Positions 16,397 through 26,465 of a stretch of DNA of 64,000 nt are shown one piece after another. The DNA is taken from positions 62,001 through 126,000 of the forward strand of contig NZ_BONE01000005.1 of the NCBI RefSeq assembly GCF_016862555.1, read 5' to 3'. The notes under the pieces were generated by a model. The model had not been told where the DNA came from, searched no databases, and worked only from the letters and a program-made list of their open reading frames with translations. Each line of letters opens with the position of its first letter. Within the stretch, counting starts at the first letter, position 1. Position numbers and translations under genes: made by a program. The DNA comes from Asanoa siamensis (GTDB lineage Bacteria > Actinomycetota > Actinomycetes > Mycobacteriales > Micromonosporaceae).

Positions 16397-17319
16397 GCGA
16401 AACGCTCGTTCGACTCGACCCGGGCGCCGCGCGCCCAGTCCGCCGCCGGCATCGCCCGCTTGCCCGCCGCCCGTACCTCGCCCAGCGCCACCGGCGTCGT
16501 AGCCGTGCCCACCAGCACCCCTGTCCGATCGACCAGCAGATCACCCGGCTTCAAAGCAGGCCCATTCGCCACCGGCCGCACAGGGCCGAGCTTCACCCGG
16601 TCCTCCCGGAACGTCGTCCACGCCCCGGGCGCCGGCGTGCACGCCCGCACCCGCCGGTCCACCGCGAACGCCGGCTCGTCCCAGCGGACCATCGCGTCCT
16701 CGACCGTCAGCTTCGGCGCCAGCGACACCCCGTCGGCCGGCTGCGGCTCGGCCCGGGCGGTGCCGGCCTCGATCGCGTCCAGCACCGCGACCAGCAGGCC
16801 CGCCCCGGACGTCGCCAGCCGCGACAGCAGGTCACCCGACGTGTCGGTGGCCCGGATCTCGTCGGTCAGCGTCCCGAAGACCGGGCCCGTGTCGAGACCG
16901 GCCTCGAGCTGGAACACGCTCGCCCCGGTGATCTCGTCGCCGTGCAACACGGCATGCTGCACCGGCGCCGCACCGCGCCACGCGGGCAGCAGCGAGAAGT
17001 GCAGGTTGACCCAGCCGTGCCGAGGGATGGACAGGGCCGACGGCGGCACCAGGGCGCCGTAGGCGACCACCGGCACACAGTCGGGCTCCAGCGACTGCAG
17101 CCGCGACTGGAACTCCGGCTCGCGCGGCTTGGCCGGCGTCAGCACCTCGACCCCGTGCTCGTCGGCCCACGCGCCGACGGACGACCGGACCAGACCCCGG
17201 CCGCGACCGGCCGGCGCGTCGGGCCGCGTGACCACCGCGACGAGCTCGTGCGACGACGCGGCCAGCGCGTCGAGGGCCGGCAGCGCGACGACCGGCGTAC
17301 CCGCGAAGACCAGCCGCAT
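16393..17319 (-). CDS. fmt: Methionyl-tRNA formyltransferase
   Basis: 308 residues, the normal size. It begins [19 protein letters not shown] and has the [21 protein letters not shown] loop that binds 10-formyl-THF and carries the catalytic His. The C-terminal OB-like domain binds initiator tRNA. It formylates Met-tRNAfMet to start translation. The ATG at 17319 shares one base with the def stop; a longer upstream reading frame is antisense-like and rejected. Confidence 0.97.
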   Translation of the reverse strand: MRLVFAGTPVVALPALDALAASSHELVAVVTRPDAPAGRGRGLVRSSVGAWADEHGVEVLTPAKPREPEFQSRLQSLEPDCVPVVAYGALVPPSALSIPRHGWVNLHFSLLPAWRGAAPVQHAVLHGDEITGASVFQLEAGLDTGPVFGTLTDEIRATDTSGDLLSRLATSGAGLLVAVLDAIEAGTARAEPQPADGVSLAPKLTVEDAMVRWDEPAFAVDRRVRACTPAPGAWTTFREDRVKLGPVRPVANGPALKPGDLLVDRTGVLVGTATTPVALGEVRAAGKRAMPAADWARGARVESNERFA

Positions 17320-17882
17320 CAGCGCGCCCCGCCCAGGCCGAACACCGCACCGCTGTGCGGGTTGGTTTTGATCACCGGCGGCGCGCCGGCGTCGTACCAC
17401 TCGGCCTGTCGGATCTCCTTCATCGCTTCCTTGCGGGCCGCGGCGTCGAGCCGGTCGAGGAAGAGCACCCCGTCGAGGTGGTCGGTCTCGTGCTGCACGC
17501 AGCGCGCCATCAGGCCGGAGCCGACGAGCTTGATCGGGTCGCCCCACTGGTTGAAACCGGTCGCGACGACGTTCATGCGGCGCTTCGTGTCGACGTAGAC
17601 GCCCGGGATCGACAGGCAGCCCTCGGGGCCGTCCTGCTCCTCCTCGTCGGGGAAGCTGATCATCGGGTTGATGACGTGGCCGACGACGTCGTCGACGTCG
17701 AAGGTGAACACCCGCAGGCCGACACCGAGCTGCGGCGCGGCGAGCCCGGCCCCGGACTGCTCCTGCATGGTCTCGACCAGGTCGGCGACCAGCTTGCGCA
17801 GCTCAGCGTCAAAATCGACGACCGGATCCGCGGGTGTACGCAGCACCGGGTCGCCGAACAGACGGATGGGCTGGACGGTCAC
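17319..17882 (-). CDS. def: Peptide deformylase
   Basis: 187 residues from the GTG at 17882, which has GAGGAG 6-7 bp upstream and gives the usual [17 protein letters not shown] start; a GTG 12 codons earlier is possible. All three deformylase motifs are present: [19 protein letters not shown] with the metal Cys, and QHETDHLDG with the two metal His and catalytic Glu. It removes the N-formyl group that Fmt, encoded next, adds. This actinobacterial form has a longer C-terminal tail. Confidence 0.96.
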   Translation of the reverse strand: MTVQPIRLFGDPVLRTPADPVVDFDAELRKLVADLVETMQEQSGAGLAAPQLGVGLRVFTFDVDDVVGHVINPMISFPDEEEQDGPEGCLSIPGVYVDTKRRMNVVATGFNQWGDPIKLVGSGLMARCVQHETDHLDGVLFLDRLDAAARKEAMKEIRQAEWYDAGAPPVIKTNPHSGAVFGLGGAR

Positions 17883-17971
17883 GTGGAACTCCTCGTTCTG
17901 GTCGTCCGCGCGGGGCACGCGGGCGCAATCTGGACAAGTCTACGGTGCTGGTCAGCGATGCTCGTGTGGCG

Positions 17972-20038
17972 TCAGAACAGGTCTGTGGCATCCACCTGGA
18001 CGCGCACGGGGTCAGGGGCCTTGCGGGCACTGCGTACGCCGGACGCGAGGTGCAACGCGGCCGCGACCTCGGCGGCCCGACCGCGCGGCGCGCGTACGAG
18101 ATAGCGCTCCTGGTCCTGGTCAGCCGGCACCGGACCGAGCAGCTCCGCGTCAGGCGGGAGGTTCACGGCGGTGAGCAGGTCCGCCACGGCCTCGGCGGTG
18201 CCGGTGAGGCTCGCCATCCGCGCCGCCGGCGGGAACCGCAGCTCGCGCCGCTCGGCCAGCTCGCGGGCGGCGTGCCAGCCAGGATCCCAGCGCAACAGCG
18301 CCTGCACCACGGGTACGCCACCGTCCGCGACGACGATCACCCGACCGCCGGAGACGCCGGGCCGCGCCAACGCGGCCGCGGTCATCCAGCGGCGCAGCGC
18401 CTCCTCGCCGGCCCGCAGGTCGGCCCGCGTGAGCAGCGCCCAGCTGTCGAGCAGCAGGACGGCGCCGTAGCCACCCTCGGCGACCGGCTCCGCGCCCGGC
18501 GTGGCGACCACGACGGCGGCCGCGGCCGGCACCTCGGTGAGCACCTCGTCACGGCCGGACGTGCGGACCGGGATCTCCGGGAACGCCCGGCCGAGCTCCT
18601 CCGCCGTCCGGCGCGCGCCGGTGACCGCGGCCCGCAGCCCGCGCCCGCCGCACTGCGAGCAGACGTGATCACCGGCGACCCGCCCGCACCAGCGGCAGGC
18701 GGGCACGGCGTGCGACGAGCGCAGGGCGAGCGGCCCCTGGCAGGCGGAGCAGCGGGCCGGCGCGCGGCACGTGGCGCACGAAACGGACGGCAGATAGCCG
18801 CGCCGTGGCACCTGCACCAGGACGGGCGCGTCGGCCTTCAGGGCGGCTCTGGCGGCGTCCCAGGCCAGGCTGGGCAGCCGCGCGGTGGCGGCGCCGGGGT
18901 CGCGGGCCAGCTGCGGGTCGTCGCCGGTCGGCGTGATGACGGGGGTACGCCGCCGCAGGGTCGCCCGGTCGGCGGCCACCTCGCGCGCCCAGCCGGTCTC
19001 GAGCAGGAGCTGCGCCTCGGCGGTCCGGGCGTGCCCGGCGACGAGAGCGGCGGCGCCGGCCCGCTGGGCGCGGGTGAGCAGGACCTCGCGGGCATGGGGG
19101 TACGGGGCCCGCGGCTCGGCGTGCAGGTCGTCCCCGTCGTCCCAGATCACCACGAGGCCCACGTCGGCGACAGGCGCGAAGGCGGCGGCCCGCGTACCGG
19201 CGACGACCTTGACCTGACCGCGACTGGCGGCGAGGAAGGAGCGGTAGCGCTTGGCGGGACCGAGCCCGGCGGCCAGGGTGACGTGCCGGCCCTTGCCGAG
19301 GTTGACGGCGAGCGCGGCGTCGAGCCGGTCGAGATCACGGGCATCGGGTACGACGGCGACGACGCCCCGGCCCGCCGCCAGGGTGACGGCGGCCGCCTCG
19401 GCGATGCGGGCCGGCCAGTCCTCGCCGGGCAGGACGGACCAGACGGCGCGGGGGGCCTTGCCGTCGCGCAGGGCGCGCAGAAAGCCTTCGCCCGCGTGGT
19501 ATTCGGCCCAGCCGGTGTGGTCCTCGGCCCCCGGCTCACCCGGCAGCGGCGGGCGGGGCGTCTGATCATCGGAGGCGGGAGTGTCGTGGGACGGCGGCTC
19601 GGCCGCGACAGCCGGCTGGCGGGCGGTTTCGGCCGGCTGCGTCTCGTCGCGGGCCGGGTGCTGTTCGGCGCGGGCGTGCCGGGGTGGGACGGCGAGGCGG
19701 AGGACGTCGGCGAGGCTGCCCGCGTACCGGTCGGCGACCGCCCGGGCCAGGCCCGCGACCTCGGCGGTCAGCACCGGCTCGGGCGAGACGACCTTCTCCA
19801 GGTAGGCCAGCTTGGCCACCGCGGACTCGGCGGCGCGCTCGATCAGCCAGCCGTCCACGAGCTGGCCGGCGAAGCGCACCTTGACCCGGGTGCCGGGTTG
19901 GGCGGGCTCGTGCAGTTCGGCCGGCACCAGGTAGTCGAACAGGCGGTCGAGGTGCGGGAGGGGCACGTCGACACAGACGCGGGCCACGGGCAGCTCGGGA
20001 GCGGGCTGCCGCTCCGCACGGGTGCTCCGGTTGGCCAT
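17972..20038 (-). CDS. priA: Probable replication restart protein PriA (actinobacterial, helicase motifs not evident)
   Basis: 688 residues from the ATG at 20038 (GGAAG upstream); an ATG at 20053 is an alternative. The N-terminal 3'-DNA-binding domain is clear (RVCVDVPLPHLDRLFDYLVPAEL...GTRVKVRFAGQLVDGWL). A zinc region with paired cysteines (CATC, CSAC, CRWC, CSQC) lies at about 440-490. No Walker A GxxxxGK motif is visible where other PriA proteins have it. This matches the known actinobacterial variant annotated as lacking detectable helicase activity. A Glu/Pro/Ala-rich linker at about 125-175 is low complexity. It sits in the conserved metK-priA-def-fmt-rsmB arrangement. Confidence 0.93.
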   Translation of the reverse strand: MANRSTRAERQPAPELPVARVCVDVPLPHLDRLFDYLVPAELHEPAQPGTRVKVRFAGQLVDGWLIERAAESAVAKLAYLEKVVSPEPVLTAEVAGLARAVADRYAGSLADVLRLAVPPRHARAEQHPARDETQPAETARQPAVAAEPPSHDTPASDDQTPRPPLPGEPGAEDHTGWAEYHAGEGFLRALRDGKAPRAVWSVLPGEDWPARIAEAAAVTLAAGRGVVAVVPDARDLDRLDAALAVNLGKGRHVTLAAGLGPAKRYRSFLAASRGQVKVVAGTRAAAFAPVADVGLVVIWDDGDDLHAEPRAPYPHAREVLLTRAQRAGAAALVAGHARTAEAQLLLETGWAREVAADRATLRRRTPVITPTGDDPQLARDPGAATARLPSLAWDAARAALKADAPVLVQVPRRGYLPSVSCATCRAPARCSACQGPLALRSSHAVPACRWCGRVAGDHVCSQCGGRGLRAAVTGARRTAEELGRAFPEIPVRTSGRDEVLTEVPAAAAVVVATPGAEPVAEGGYGAVLLLDSWALLTRADLRAGEEALRRWMTAAALARPGVSGGRVIVVADGGVPVVQALLRWDPGWHAARELAERRELRFPPAARMASLTGTAEAVADLLTAVNLPPDAELLGPVPADQDQERYLVRAPRGRAAEVAAALHLASGVRSARKAPDPVRVQVDATDLF

Positions 20039-20090
20039 CGGACCATCTTCCACCGCCGTGTGCCCGACCCGCCCGCCGCGGGTGCACCGT

Positions 20091-20654
20091 TCACGGCGCG
20101 CGGCGGCGGGTTCTCGACAGGCTGCGCTTGGGTGGTGCGGTGGGCCTGTCCTTGGCGGGGCGGTCGGACCCAGACGGAGGACGCTTGGCGGGCGGGCCGG
20201 GCCTGGTCTTGGCGCGGCGGTGGGTGACGAAGCCGGCTACCCCCAGCGCGACGAAGATCACGCCCCACGCCACGCTCGCCCAGCCGTTCGGGCCGCTGGC
20301 GGAGCCGTCGGTGCTGCCGTTGTCGGCCACGAACGCGGTCGGGTCGGTGGGATCCACCCAGAGCGTCATCGTGGGACCGCTCGCCAGGCCCCGGATGGTG
20401 CGCGTGTAAGCCCGGCCGTCGACCTGGTAGCTCACCGTCGTCGTGTCGCGGCTCGTGCTGCTGCCCTTGTCGCGGTCGGTCACCGTCGCGGTGACCGGAA
20501 CGCCGGCGAGCGGCAGTCGGTCCTGTTTCGCGCCCTCACGGTGCATGTGGACGGCGCTGGTCACGGCCAGGGTCGGGCCCGCCACCAACAGCAGCGCGTA
20601 GACGGCCAGCCACGGCCACGAGTCGCCGCGCGTGCCTCCCCCGGATCCCCGCAT
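20091..20654 (-). CDS. Membrane protein with DUF3592-like external domain
   Basis: 187 residues from the ATG at 20654 (GGAAG upstream; a GTG at 20693 is an alternative). One helix at about 15-38 (WLAVYALLLVAGPTLAV) and a second at about 120-145 (ASVAWGVIFVALGVAGFV) flank an external beta-rich segment. That segment (VTATVTDRD...VSYQVDGRAYTRTIRG...VDPTDPTAFV) has the pattern of DUF3592 proteins. The C-terminus is a basic Pro/Lys/Arg-rich cytoplasmic tail. The function is unknown; it lies 52 bp upstream of priA on the same strand. Confidence 0.75.
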   Translation of the reverse strand: MRGSGGGTRGDSWPWLAVYALLLVAGPTLAVTSAVHMHREGAKQDRLPLAGVPVTATVTDRDKGSSTSRDTTTVSYQVDGRAYTRTIRGLASGPTMTLWVDPTDPTAFVADNGSTDGSASGPNGWASVAWGVIFVALGVAGFVTHRRAKTRPGPPAKRPPSGSDRPAKDRPTAPPKRSLSRTRRRAP

Positions 20655-20738
20655 CCGCACCCGCTTCCGTCGCCGACGGGCGCATCGTCCCACGGGGCGC
20701 GGCGGGCGTCAGCCCCGTCGTCGACCTGTCGGGCAGGC

Positions 20739-20957
20739 CACCGCAACCCGGGTCGAGGGGTGGCGCCCGCCCACGCATGAACCCCGGGCCGCCGCAAGCC
20801 GGGTCGAGGGGCGACGCCCGCGTCGCCCACCCACGCATGACGCCCGGGCCGCCACAACCCGGGTCGAGGGGCGACGCCCGCGTCGCCCACCCACGCATGA
20901 ACCCCGGGTCGCCGCAACCCGGGTCGAGGGGGCGACGCCCGCGTAGCCCACCGCCGC
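20739..20957. repeat. 60-bp tandem repeat (about 3.6 copies) in a 395-bp gene-free gap
   Basis: Copies are marked by CGCATGA at 20774, 20834 and 20894, exactly 60 bp apart, with a partial copy before and a decayed one after. The unit is over 75 percent G+C and internally palindromic (CGACGCCCGCGTCG-like). As 60 is a multiple of 3, every frame reads as a 20-residue repeat, but no frame has a credible start with a ribosome-binding site. The gap from 20655 to 21049 contains nothing else recognisable. It is treated as a non-coding minisatellite. Confidence 0.85.
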
Positions 20958-21049
20958 ATCGAGCCCGGACTGCCTCGCCGGTCAGGACACGGGCTCGGCC
21001 ACCCGACATCGACCACCAGAAAGGCAAGGGCACGCCGTGGCCGGCCACT

Positions 21050-21514
21050 TCAGGTCGCGTCGCTGGAGCCCGCCCCTCGCGTGCGATGGACGAACCAGGC
21101 CAGGAAGGCGCCCAGCAGCGCGCAGAACACGCCCTGGACGATGCGGAACCAGTCCACGTCCTCGTCCCAGAGCGGGTGACCCAGCGAGACCGCCGCCGCG
21201 ACGAACGCGCAGACGAGCGAGAAGATCTGCAACCGCCGTGCCCGGCGCACGGCCGCCGCGTGTTCCGGCCCGCTCCGCGGCAACGGTGGCGCGCCGGCCC
21301 GCAGGCGGCGGAGGATGCCGACGAACGCCGCGGTGAAGACGACGATCGCGCCGCCGAGGAAGACGTAGGTCTCAGGACGGGCGTCGACCGCACCGGTCAC
21401 CGCCGCGACGATCATCGCGACCGCCCCGGAGACGAGGACCAGCAGAGCCACCTGCGCGAGGAGAAGCACGGTCCGCCACATGCGGTCGGATACCCGGCGG
21501 GCGGGCATCGACAA
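21050..21514 (-). CDS. Hypothetical four-helix membrane protein
   Basis: 154 residues with four predicted membrane helices: about 14-40, 50-68, 96-113 and 122-140. No family was recognised. The segment between helices 2 and 3 is basic and Pro/Arg-rich (RLRAGAPPLPRSG) and probably cytoplasmic. It lies on the same strand as metK upstream and priA downstream, separated from metK by a strong terminator. Confidence 0.7.
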   Translation of the reverse strand: MSMPARRVSDRMWRTVLLLAQVALLVLVSGAVAMIVAAVTGAVDARPETYVFLGGAIVVFTAAFVGILRRLRAGAPPLPRSGPEHAAAVRRARRLQIFSLVCAFVAAAVSLGHPLWDEDVDWFRIVQGVFCALLGAFLAWFVHRTRGAGSSDAT

Positions 21515-21526
21515 ACGCCGAGCCCG

Positions 21527-21721
21527 TCATTCGGTGGTCCGCCGTCTCTTGTCGCGGCTACGCCGGGCGATAGCCGGGTAGAGCACCGCCATCGCGACGA
21601 CGACCGGGAGCATCGAGCCGAGCGCCCCGCCGAACGACTCGTCCGTCAGCAGCATCAGCACGAGCGCGCCGGCCAGCCACCCGGGGACCAACGCCGCCGT
21701 GAGGAGCAGGGCGCGTCGCAT
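21527..21721 (-). CDS. Small two-helix membrane protein
   Basis: 64 residues from the ATG at 21721 (MRRALLLTAALVPGWLAGALVLM); a longer frame to 21775 would run into the metK terminator and is rejected. Two helices (about 4-23 and 31-50) are followed by a basic tail (RRSRDKRRRTTE). No function can be assigned. It ends 12 bp before the next small membrane protein gene, so the two are probably co-transcribed. Confidence 0.65.
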   Translation of the reverse strand: MRRALLLTAALVPGWLAGALVLMLLTDESFGGALGSMLPVVVAMAVLYPAIARRSRDKRRRTTE

Positions 21722-21761
21722 CGCCCAGGCATACCCGGCGCGGCGACCGCCGCAAACGCGA

Positions 21762-21792
21762 AAGCGGGCCCGCACGTCGTGCGGGCCCGCTT
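21762..21792 (-). terminator. Rho-independent terminator of metK
   Basis: A perfect 14-bp GC-rich stem (21762-21775 with 21779-21792) with a 3-nt loop, 13 bp after the metK stop. On the minus strand a short T-rich stretch (TTCGCGTTTG) follows. Confidence 0.85.
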
Positions 21793-21805
21793 CGTAAAAC
21801 CGGGC

Positions 21806-23002
<1,197 letters not shown>

Positions 23003-23076
23003 GGTGCTCCTCACAAAATCTCGGGTCCGGCCCCAGGGTGCGCCGCGCCGCCATGCCCCCAGCGGCAGGACCCTGG

Positions 23077-24288
23077 TTAAGACGTACTCGTCAAGCGTGT
23101 TGTTACCAGATCCCAGACAGCGTCGGCCAGGTCTTCCTTATGTTGCTGCGGGAAAACTGTCTCCGAGCCGTCAGCACCCAGCACCGTCGCTGTGTTGGCG
23201 TCGGATCCGAAGACCTTATCGGTTCCGACCTCGTTCACAACGATCAGGTCGGCGCGCTTGGCGGCCAACTTCCTGCGTGCGTTGGCCAACGCCTCCGCGC
23301 TCGTCACCGTCTCGGCGGCGAAGACCACCAGCACCTGGCCGGCGGGCTTGCGTTCGCCCAGCTCGGCCGCGATGTCGGGGTTGAGCGTCAACGCGATCGG
23401 CGCGGGCTCGACGCCGGGCACCTTCTTGATCTTGTCGACCGCGAACGACGCGGGACGGAAGTCGGCGGGGGCGGCGGCCATCACCACGGCGTCGGCGTCG
23501 GCGGCGGCCTCGACGGTCGCCTTGCGCAGCTCCTCGGTGGTGCCCACGACGATGACGTCGACACCGGCGGGCGGAGGGAGGCCGGGGTTGGCGCTGACCA
23601 GGGTGACCCGGGCGCCGCGGGCGGCGGCCGTGCGGGCGAACGCGTAGCCCTGCTTGCCCGAGGAGCGGTTGCCGATGAAACGCACCGGGTCGATCGGCTC
23701 GCGGGTGCCGCCGGCCGTGACCACGACGTGCCGCCCGGCCAGATCAGCGGAAAGACGACGATCCAGGACCCGCCGGGCGTACGCGAAGATCTCGGTCGGG
23801 TCCGGCAGTCGGCCCTTGCCCGTGTCGGCGCCGGTGAGCCGGCCGCTGGCGGGCTCGATGACCAGCGTGCCGCGGGAGCGCAGCAGCGCCACGTTGGCCT
23901 GCGTCGCCGGGTGCTCCCACATCTCGGTGTGCATCGCCGGCGCCAGGACGACCGGGCAGCGGGCGGTGAGCAGCGTGTTGGTGAGCAGGTCGTCGGCGAG
24001 GCCGTGGGCGGCCTTGGCGATCAGGTCGGCGGTGGCCGGCGCCACCACCACCAGATCGGCCTCTTTGCCGAGGCGCACGTGCGGCACCTCGTGCGCGTCG
24101 GCCCACACGTCGTCGGCGACCGGCTCGCGGGACAGCGCGGCCCAGGTCGGTGCGCCGACGAAGCGCAGGGCGGACGCGGTCGGAATGACCCGGACCCGGT
24201 GCCCCGACTCGGTGAACAGACGGAGCAGCTCGGCGGCCTTGTAGGCGGCGATCCCGCCACCGACACCGAGCACGACCCGGGTCGTCAT
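23077..24288 (-). CDS. coaBC: Bifunctional phosphopantothenoylcysteine decarboxylase/phosphopantothenate-cysteine ligase
   Basis: 403 residues. The N-terminal CoaC flavoprotein (about 1-185) has [16 protein letters not shown] and the catalytic [13 protein letters not shown]. The C-terminal CoaB ligase (about 190-403) has [30 protein letters not shown] and the AAPADFRP and KIKK elements. It performs two consecutive steps of coenzyme A synthesis. It starts 4 bp after the rpoZ stop, in the gmk-rpoZ-coaBC-metK arrangement conserved in actinobacteria. Confidence 0.97.
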   Translation of the reverse strand: MTTRVVLGVGGGIAAYKAAELLRLFTESGHRVRVIPTASALRFVGAPTWAALSREPVADDVWADAHEVPHVRLGKEADLVVVAPATADLIAKAAHGLADDLLTNTLLTARCPVVLAPAMHTEMWEHPATQANVALLRSRGTLVIEPASGRLTGADTGKGRLPDPTEIFAYARRVLDRRLSADLAGRHVVVTAGGTREPIDPVRFIGNRSSGKQGYAFARTAAARGARVTLVSANPGLPPPAGVDVIVVGTTEELRKATVEAAADADAVVMAAAPADFRPASFAVDKIKKVPGVEPAPIALTLNPDIAAELGERKPAGQVLVVFAAETVTSAEALANARRKLAAKRADLIVVNEVGTDKVFGSDANTATVLGADGSETVFPQQHKEDLADAVWDLVTTRLTSTS

Positions 24289-24292
24289 TGCC

Positions 24293-24559
24293 CTACGGGT
24301 TGTCGGTCGGCTCGGCCGTCAGCAGGCCGGCGTTGATCTCGCGCATCGCGATCGAGAGCGGCTTCTCCTGCGGCGTGGTCTCCACCAGGGGGCCGACGTA
24401 TTCGAGGAGGCCCTCGCCGAGCTGGCTGTAGTAGGCGTTGACCTGGCGCGCGCGCTTGGCGGCGAAGATGACCAGCGCGTACTTCGAGGTGGTCTTCTCG
24501 AGCAGCTCGTCGATCGGCGGGTTGGTGATGCCTTCAGGGTTGGTGGCGATGGATCCCAC
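24293..24559 (-). CDS. rpoZ: RNA polymerase omega subunit
   Basis: 88 residues from the GTG at 24559 ([19 protein letters not shown]), the usual actinomycete start, with GAGG upstream; a TTG three codons earlier is less likely. The omega signature [33 protein letters not shown] is intact (given here in parts: [15 protein letters not shown], then [10 protein letters not shown]). Omega helps assemble and stabilise the beta-prime subunit. It follows gmk at a 21-bp gap. Confidence 0.96.
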   Translation of the reverse strand: MGSIATNPEGITNPPIDELLEKTTSKYALVIFAAKRARQVNAYYSQLGEGLLEYVGPLVETTPQEKPLSIAMREINAGLLTAEPTDNP

Positions 24560-24580
24560 GGAAAACAAACCTCTGAGTTC

Positions 24581-25108
24581 TCAACCGCCACGCGGCGGTC
24601 GGGCCGGGGTCAGGAATGGCGAACCGAGCAATCCTACCAGCTCATCGGCGGCGCGCCCGGCGGCGTGGTTGATGATCGCCGCGGCGATCCCGTCGCCGGC
24701 CGTGACCGCGTCGGAGGGGGCCAGCAGGAGGACGACCCGGGCGTCCGGGTGGGCCAGGGTGACGAGCTCCGCGCCCCGCGGGTCGATCGAGAGCAGGACC
24801 GGCTCACCGGCGGCGAGCCAGGTCTCCACGGGACGGCGGGGGGTGCCGTACCGGTGGTGCCGGATCGAGGCGGACTCAAGCAGGCCCTGCTCCTCGACCA
24901 GCCGGTCGTACGCGGCCTCGTCGACGAACCTGTAGTGCACGCCGTCGACCTCGTGGTCGCGGCGGCGGCGCGTCGTGACCAGGACGGGCATCCGCACCCA
25001 TGGCGAGCGCGCCCGGACCAGCCGGATCACGGCTGCCCGACCGGCCTCCGAAGGGCCGGTCAGGACCGTGAGCCGAGCCGCCGGGCGCGCCTCGTCATGC
25101 ATGGTCAC
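24581..25108 (-). CDS. gmk: Guanylate kinase homologue with a degenerate P-loop
   Basis: 175 residues, shorter than the common 190-210. GMP-binding motifs are recognisable (VTTRRRRDHEVDGVHYRFV and YGTPRRPVE). The P-loop, normally GPSGVGKST/GT, reads GPSEAGRAAV, so the invariant Lys is Arg and the following Ser/Thr is Ala. The C-terminal lid and last helices are also reduced. Position between mihF and rpoZ is the conserved place for gmk, so this is the orthologous locus. Because GMP phosphorylation is essential, either Arg suffices here or another Gmk exists elsewhere. Activity is uncertain. Confidence 0.8.
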   Translation of the reverse strand: MTMHDEARPAARLTVLTGPSEAGRAAVIRLVRARSPWVRMPVLVTTRRRRDHEVDGVHYRFVDEAAYDRLVEEQGLLESASIRHHRYGTPRRPVETWLAAGEPVLLSIDPRGAELVTLAHPDARVVLLLAPSDAVTAGDGIAAAIINHAAGRAADELVGLLGSPFLTPARPPRGG

Positions 25109-25133
25109 AACTTCGTTCTACCCGCGCGGCGGG

Positions 25134-25451
25134 TCAGCTGCCGGCGAACTCTCCAAGGAGCGCCTTGCGCTGCTGGTCGCCGAGACCGCGCAGCCGGCGG
25201 CTGTCGGCGATCTTCAGCTTCTCCATGATCTGGGTAGCGCGGATCTTGCCGATGCCCGGCATCGCCTGCAGCACGGCCGAAACCTTCAGCTTGCCGACGA
25301 CGTCATCGGACTCGGCCCGGTCGAGCACGGCGGCGAGGGTGGTCTTGCCCTGCTTGAGCTGCTCCTTCAGCGCAGCACGGGCTTTGCGGATCTCCGCTGC
25401 CTTTTCCAGCGCTGCCGCGCGCTGTTCGGGGCTCAGTGACGGGAGCGGCAC
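25134..25451 (-). CDS. mihF: Actinobacterial integration host factor (mIHF)
   Basis: 105 residues. The protein matches the mIHF/sIHF family: a basic N-terminal helix (EKAAEIRKARAALKEQLKQGK) and a helix-two-turn-helix DNA-binding half with AMPGIGKIRATQIMEKLKI, where the GIG turn contacts DNA backbone. It is a nucleoid-associated protein that bends and condenses DNA. The GTG start has GAGGAG 6 bp upstream. It lies between pyrF and gmk as in Streptomyces and Mycobacterium. Confidence 0.95.
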   Translation of the reverse strand: MPLPSLSPEQRAAALEKAAEIRKARAALKEQLKQGKTTLAAVLDRAESDDVVGKLKVSAVLQAMPGIGKIRATQIMEKLKIADSRRLRGLGDQQRKALLGEFAGS

Positions 25452-25611
25452 CAGTTCTCCTCAGGTCCTACCGCGATCGGGAAAATCCGCCGCGGTCGTG
25501 AAACGTGGGGTGGCCGTGAACCAAAGGGGCATGTGGTTCCCAGCGCCGGGAAAACTAGCGGCCCGATTGGTTTTCGGCAACGTCGGCGCGCCTTGATCAC
25601 GAAATCTTGAT

Positions 25612-25635
25612 CCCCCGTGTCACCTCGATCGGGGG
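25612..25635 (-). terminator. Hairpin at the end of the pyr operon
   Basis: CCCCCG (25612-25617) pairs with CGGGGG (25630-25635), with the pyrF stop codon inside the loop. No good T-tract follows on the minus strand. It could attenuate transcription before mihF. The 168-bp gap that follows (25452-25619) presumably holds the mihF promoter, but no box was clear. Confidence 0.4.
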
Positions 25636-26465
25636 CTCAGAACGGCCCGGCACTGGGCCAGCACGTCGCCCGTCGCACTGCGCAAATCGGTCACCGAGGG
25701 CCCGCGGGCGAGGATCTCCCGCGAGTAGGACGGAACGACCCAATCAAGATCATTACCGAAGACGGTACGCAGGTCGGAAGCGTTCCCACCCTGCGCGCCG
25801 AGGCCCGGGGCGAGGATCGGGCCGTTGACCCGAGAAAGATCATGGCCGGTATCGCCGACGGTCGCGCCGACCACGAGGCCGAAGCTCCCGAGCGGCGTCG
25901 CACCCTCGTTGAGCTGGGAAATCTCGTCGATGACGGTCTGCGCCACGGTCCGGCCGCCGGGACCGACGGCGCGTTGCACGGCGGCGCCCTCGGGGTTCGA
26001 GGTCAGCGCCAGGACGAACACGCCGCCGTCGTGCGCCGTCGCCGCGTCGAACATCGGGCGCAGCGATCCGACGCCGAGGAAGGGGCTCGCCGTGATCGCG
26101 TCGGCACGCAGCGGACTCGCCGGATCGAGATATGCGGCGGCGTACGCGGCGACCGTCGAACCGATGTCGCCACGCTTCACGTCGAGCAGCACGAGCGAAC
26201 CCGCATCGCGCAACTGTCGGATAGCCGACTCAAGCACGGCGACCCCTCGGGAGCCGTGGCGCTCGAAGAAAGCGGACTGCGGTTTCATCACGGCGACGCG
26301 GTCGCCGAGCGCTTCGATAACGATCTCGCAGAACCGGGCCAGCCCGTCCGCATCGTCGGTCAGGCCCCAGGCGGTCAACAGACTTGGATGAGGATCGATG
26401 CCTACACAGAGCGGGCCGCGATGTCCGAGCGCCTCGTGCAGGCGCGCTCCGAAGGATTTCGTCAC
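25620..26465 (-). CDS. pyrF: Orotidine 5'-phosphate decarboxylase (mycobacterial type 2)
   Basis: 281 residues, typical for the longer type. The catalytic Lys-Asp cluster is seen in [12 protein letters not shown] (DxKRxDI). Substrate-phosphate residues lie near VVGATVGD and APGLGAQGG. It converts OMP to UMP, the last step of pyrimidine synthesis. It overlaps pyrD by 4 bp and is the last gene of the pyr operon. Confidence 0.96.
   Translation of the reverse strand: MTKSFGARLHEALGHRGPLCVGIDPHPSLLTAWGLTDDADGLARFCEIVIEALGDRVAVMKPQSAFFERHGSRGVAVLESAIRQLRDAGSLVLLDVKRGDIGSTVAAYAAAYLDPASPLRADAITASPFLGVGSLRPMFDAATAHDGGVFVLALTSNPEGAAVQRAVGPGGRTVAQTVIDEISQLNEGATPLGSFGLVVGATVGDTGHDLSRVNGPILAPGLGAQGGNASDLRTVFGNDLDWVVPSYSREILARGPSVTDLRSATGDVLAQCRAVLSPRSR

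Noticed and set aside
17972-20038. PriA as a decayed pseudogene because helicase motifs are missing
   Set aside because: Loss of the Walker motifs is a known trait of actinobacterial PriA. The frame is intact and the zinc and DNA-binding parts are conserved.
20739-20957. CRISPR-like array
   Set aside because: There are no unique spacers between repeats, the 60-bp units are contiguous, and no cas genes are present. The same applies to the 79-bp array at 39487-39715.
23003-23076. SAM riboswitch upstream of metK
   Set aside because: The gap is only 74 bp and shows none of the conserved SAM-I/II/IV core elements.
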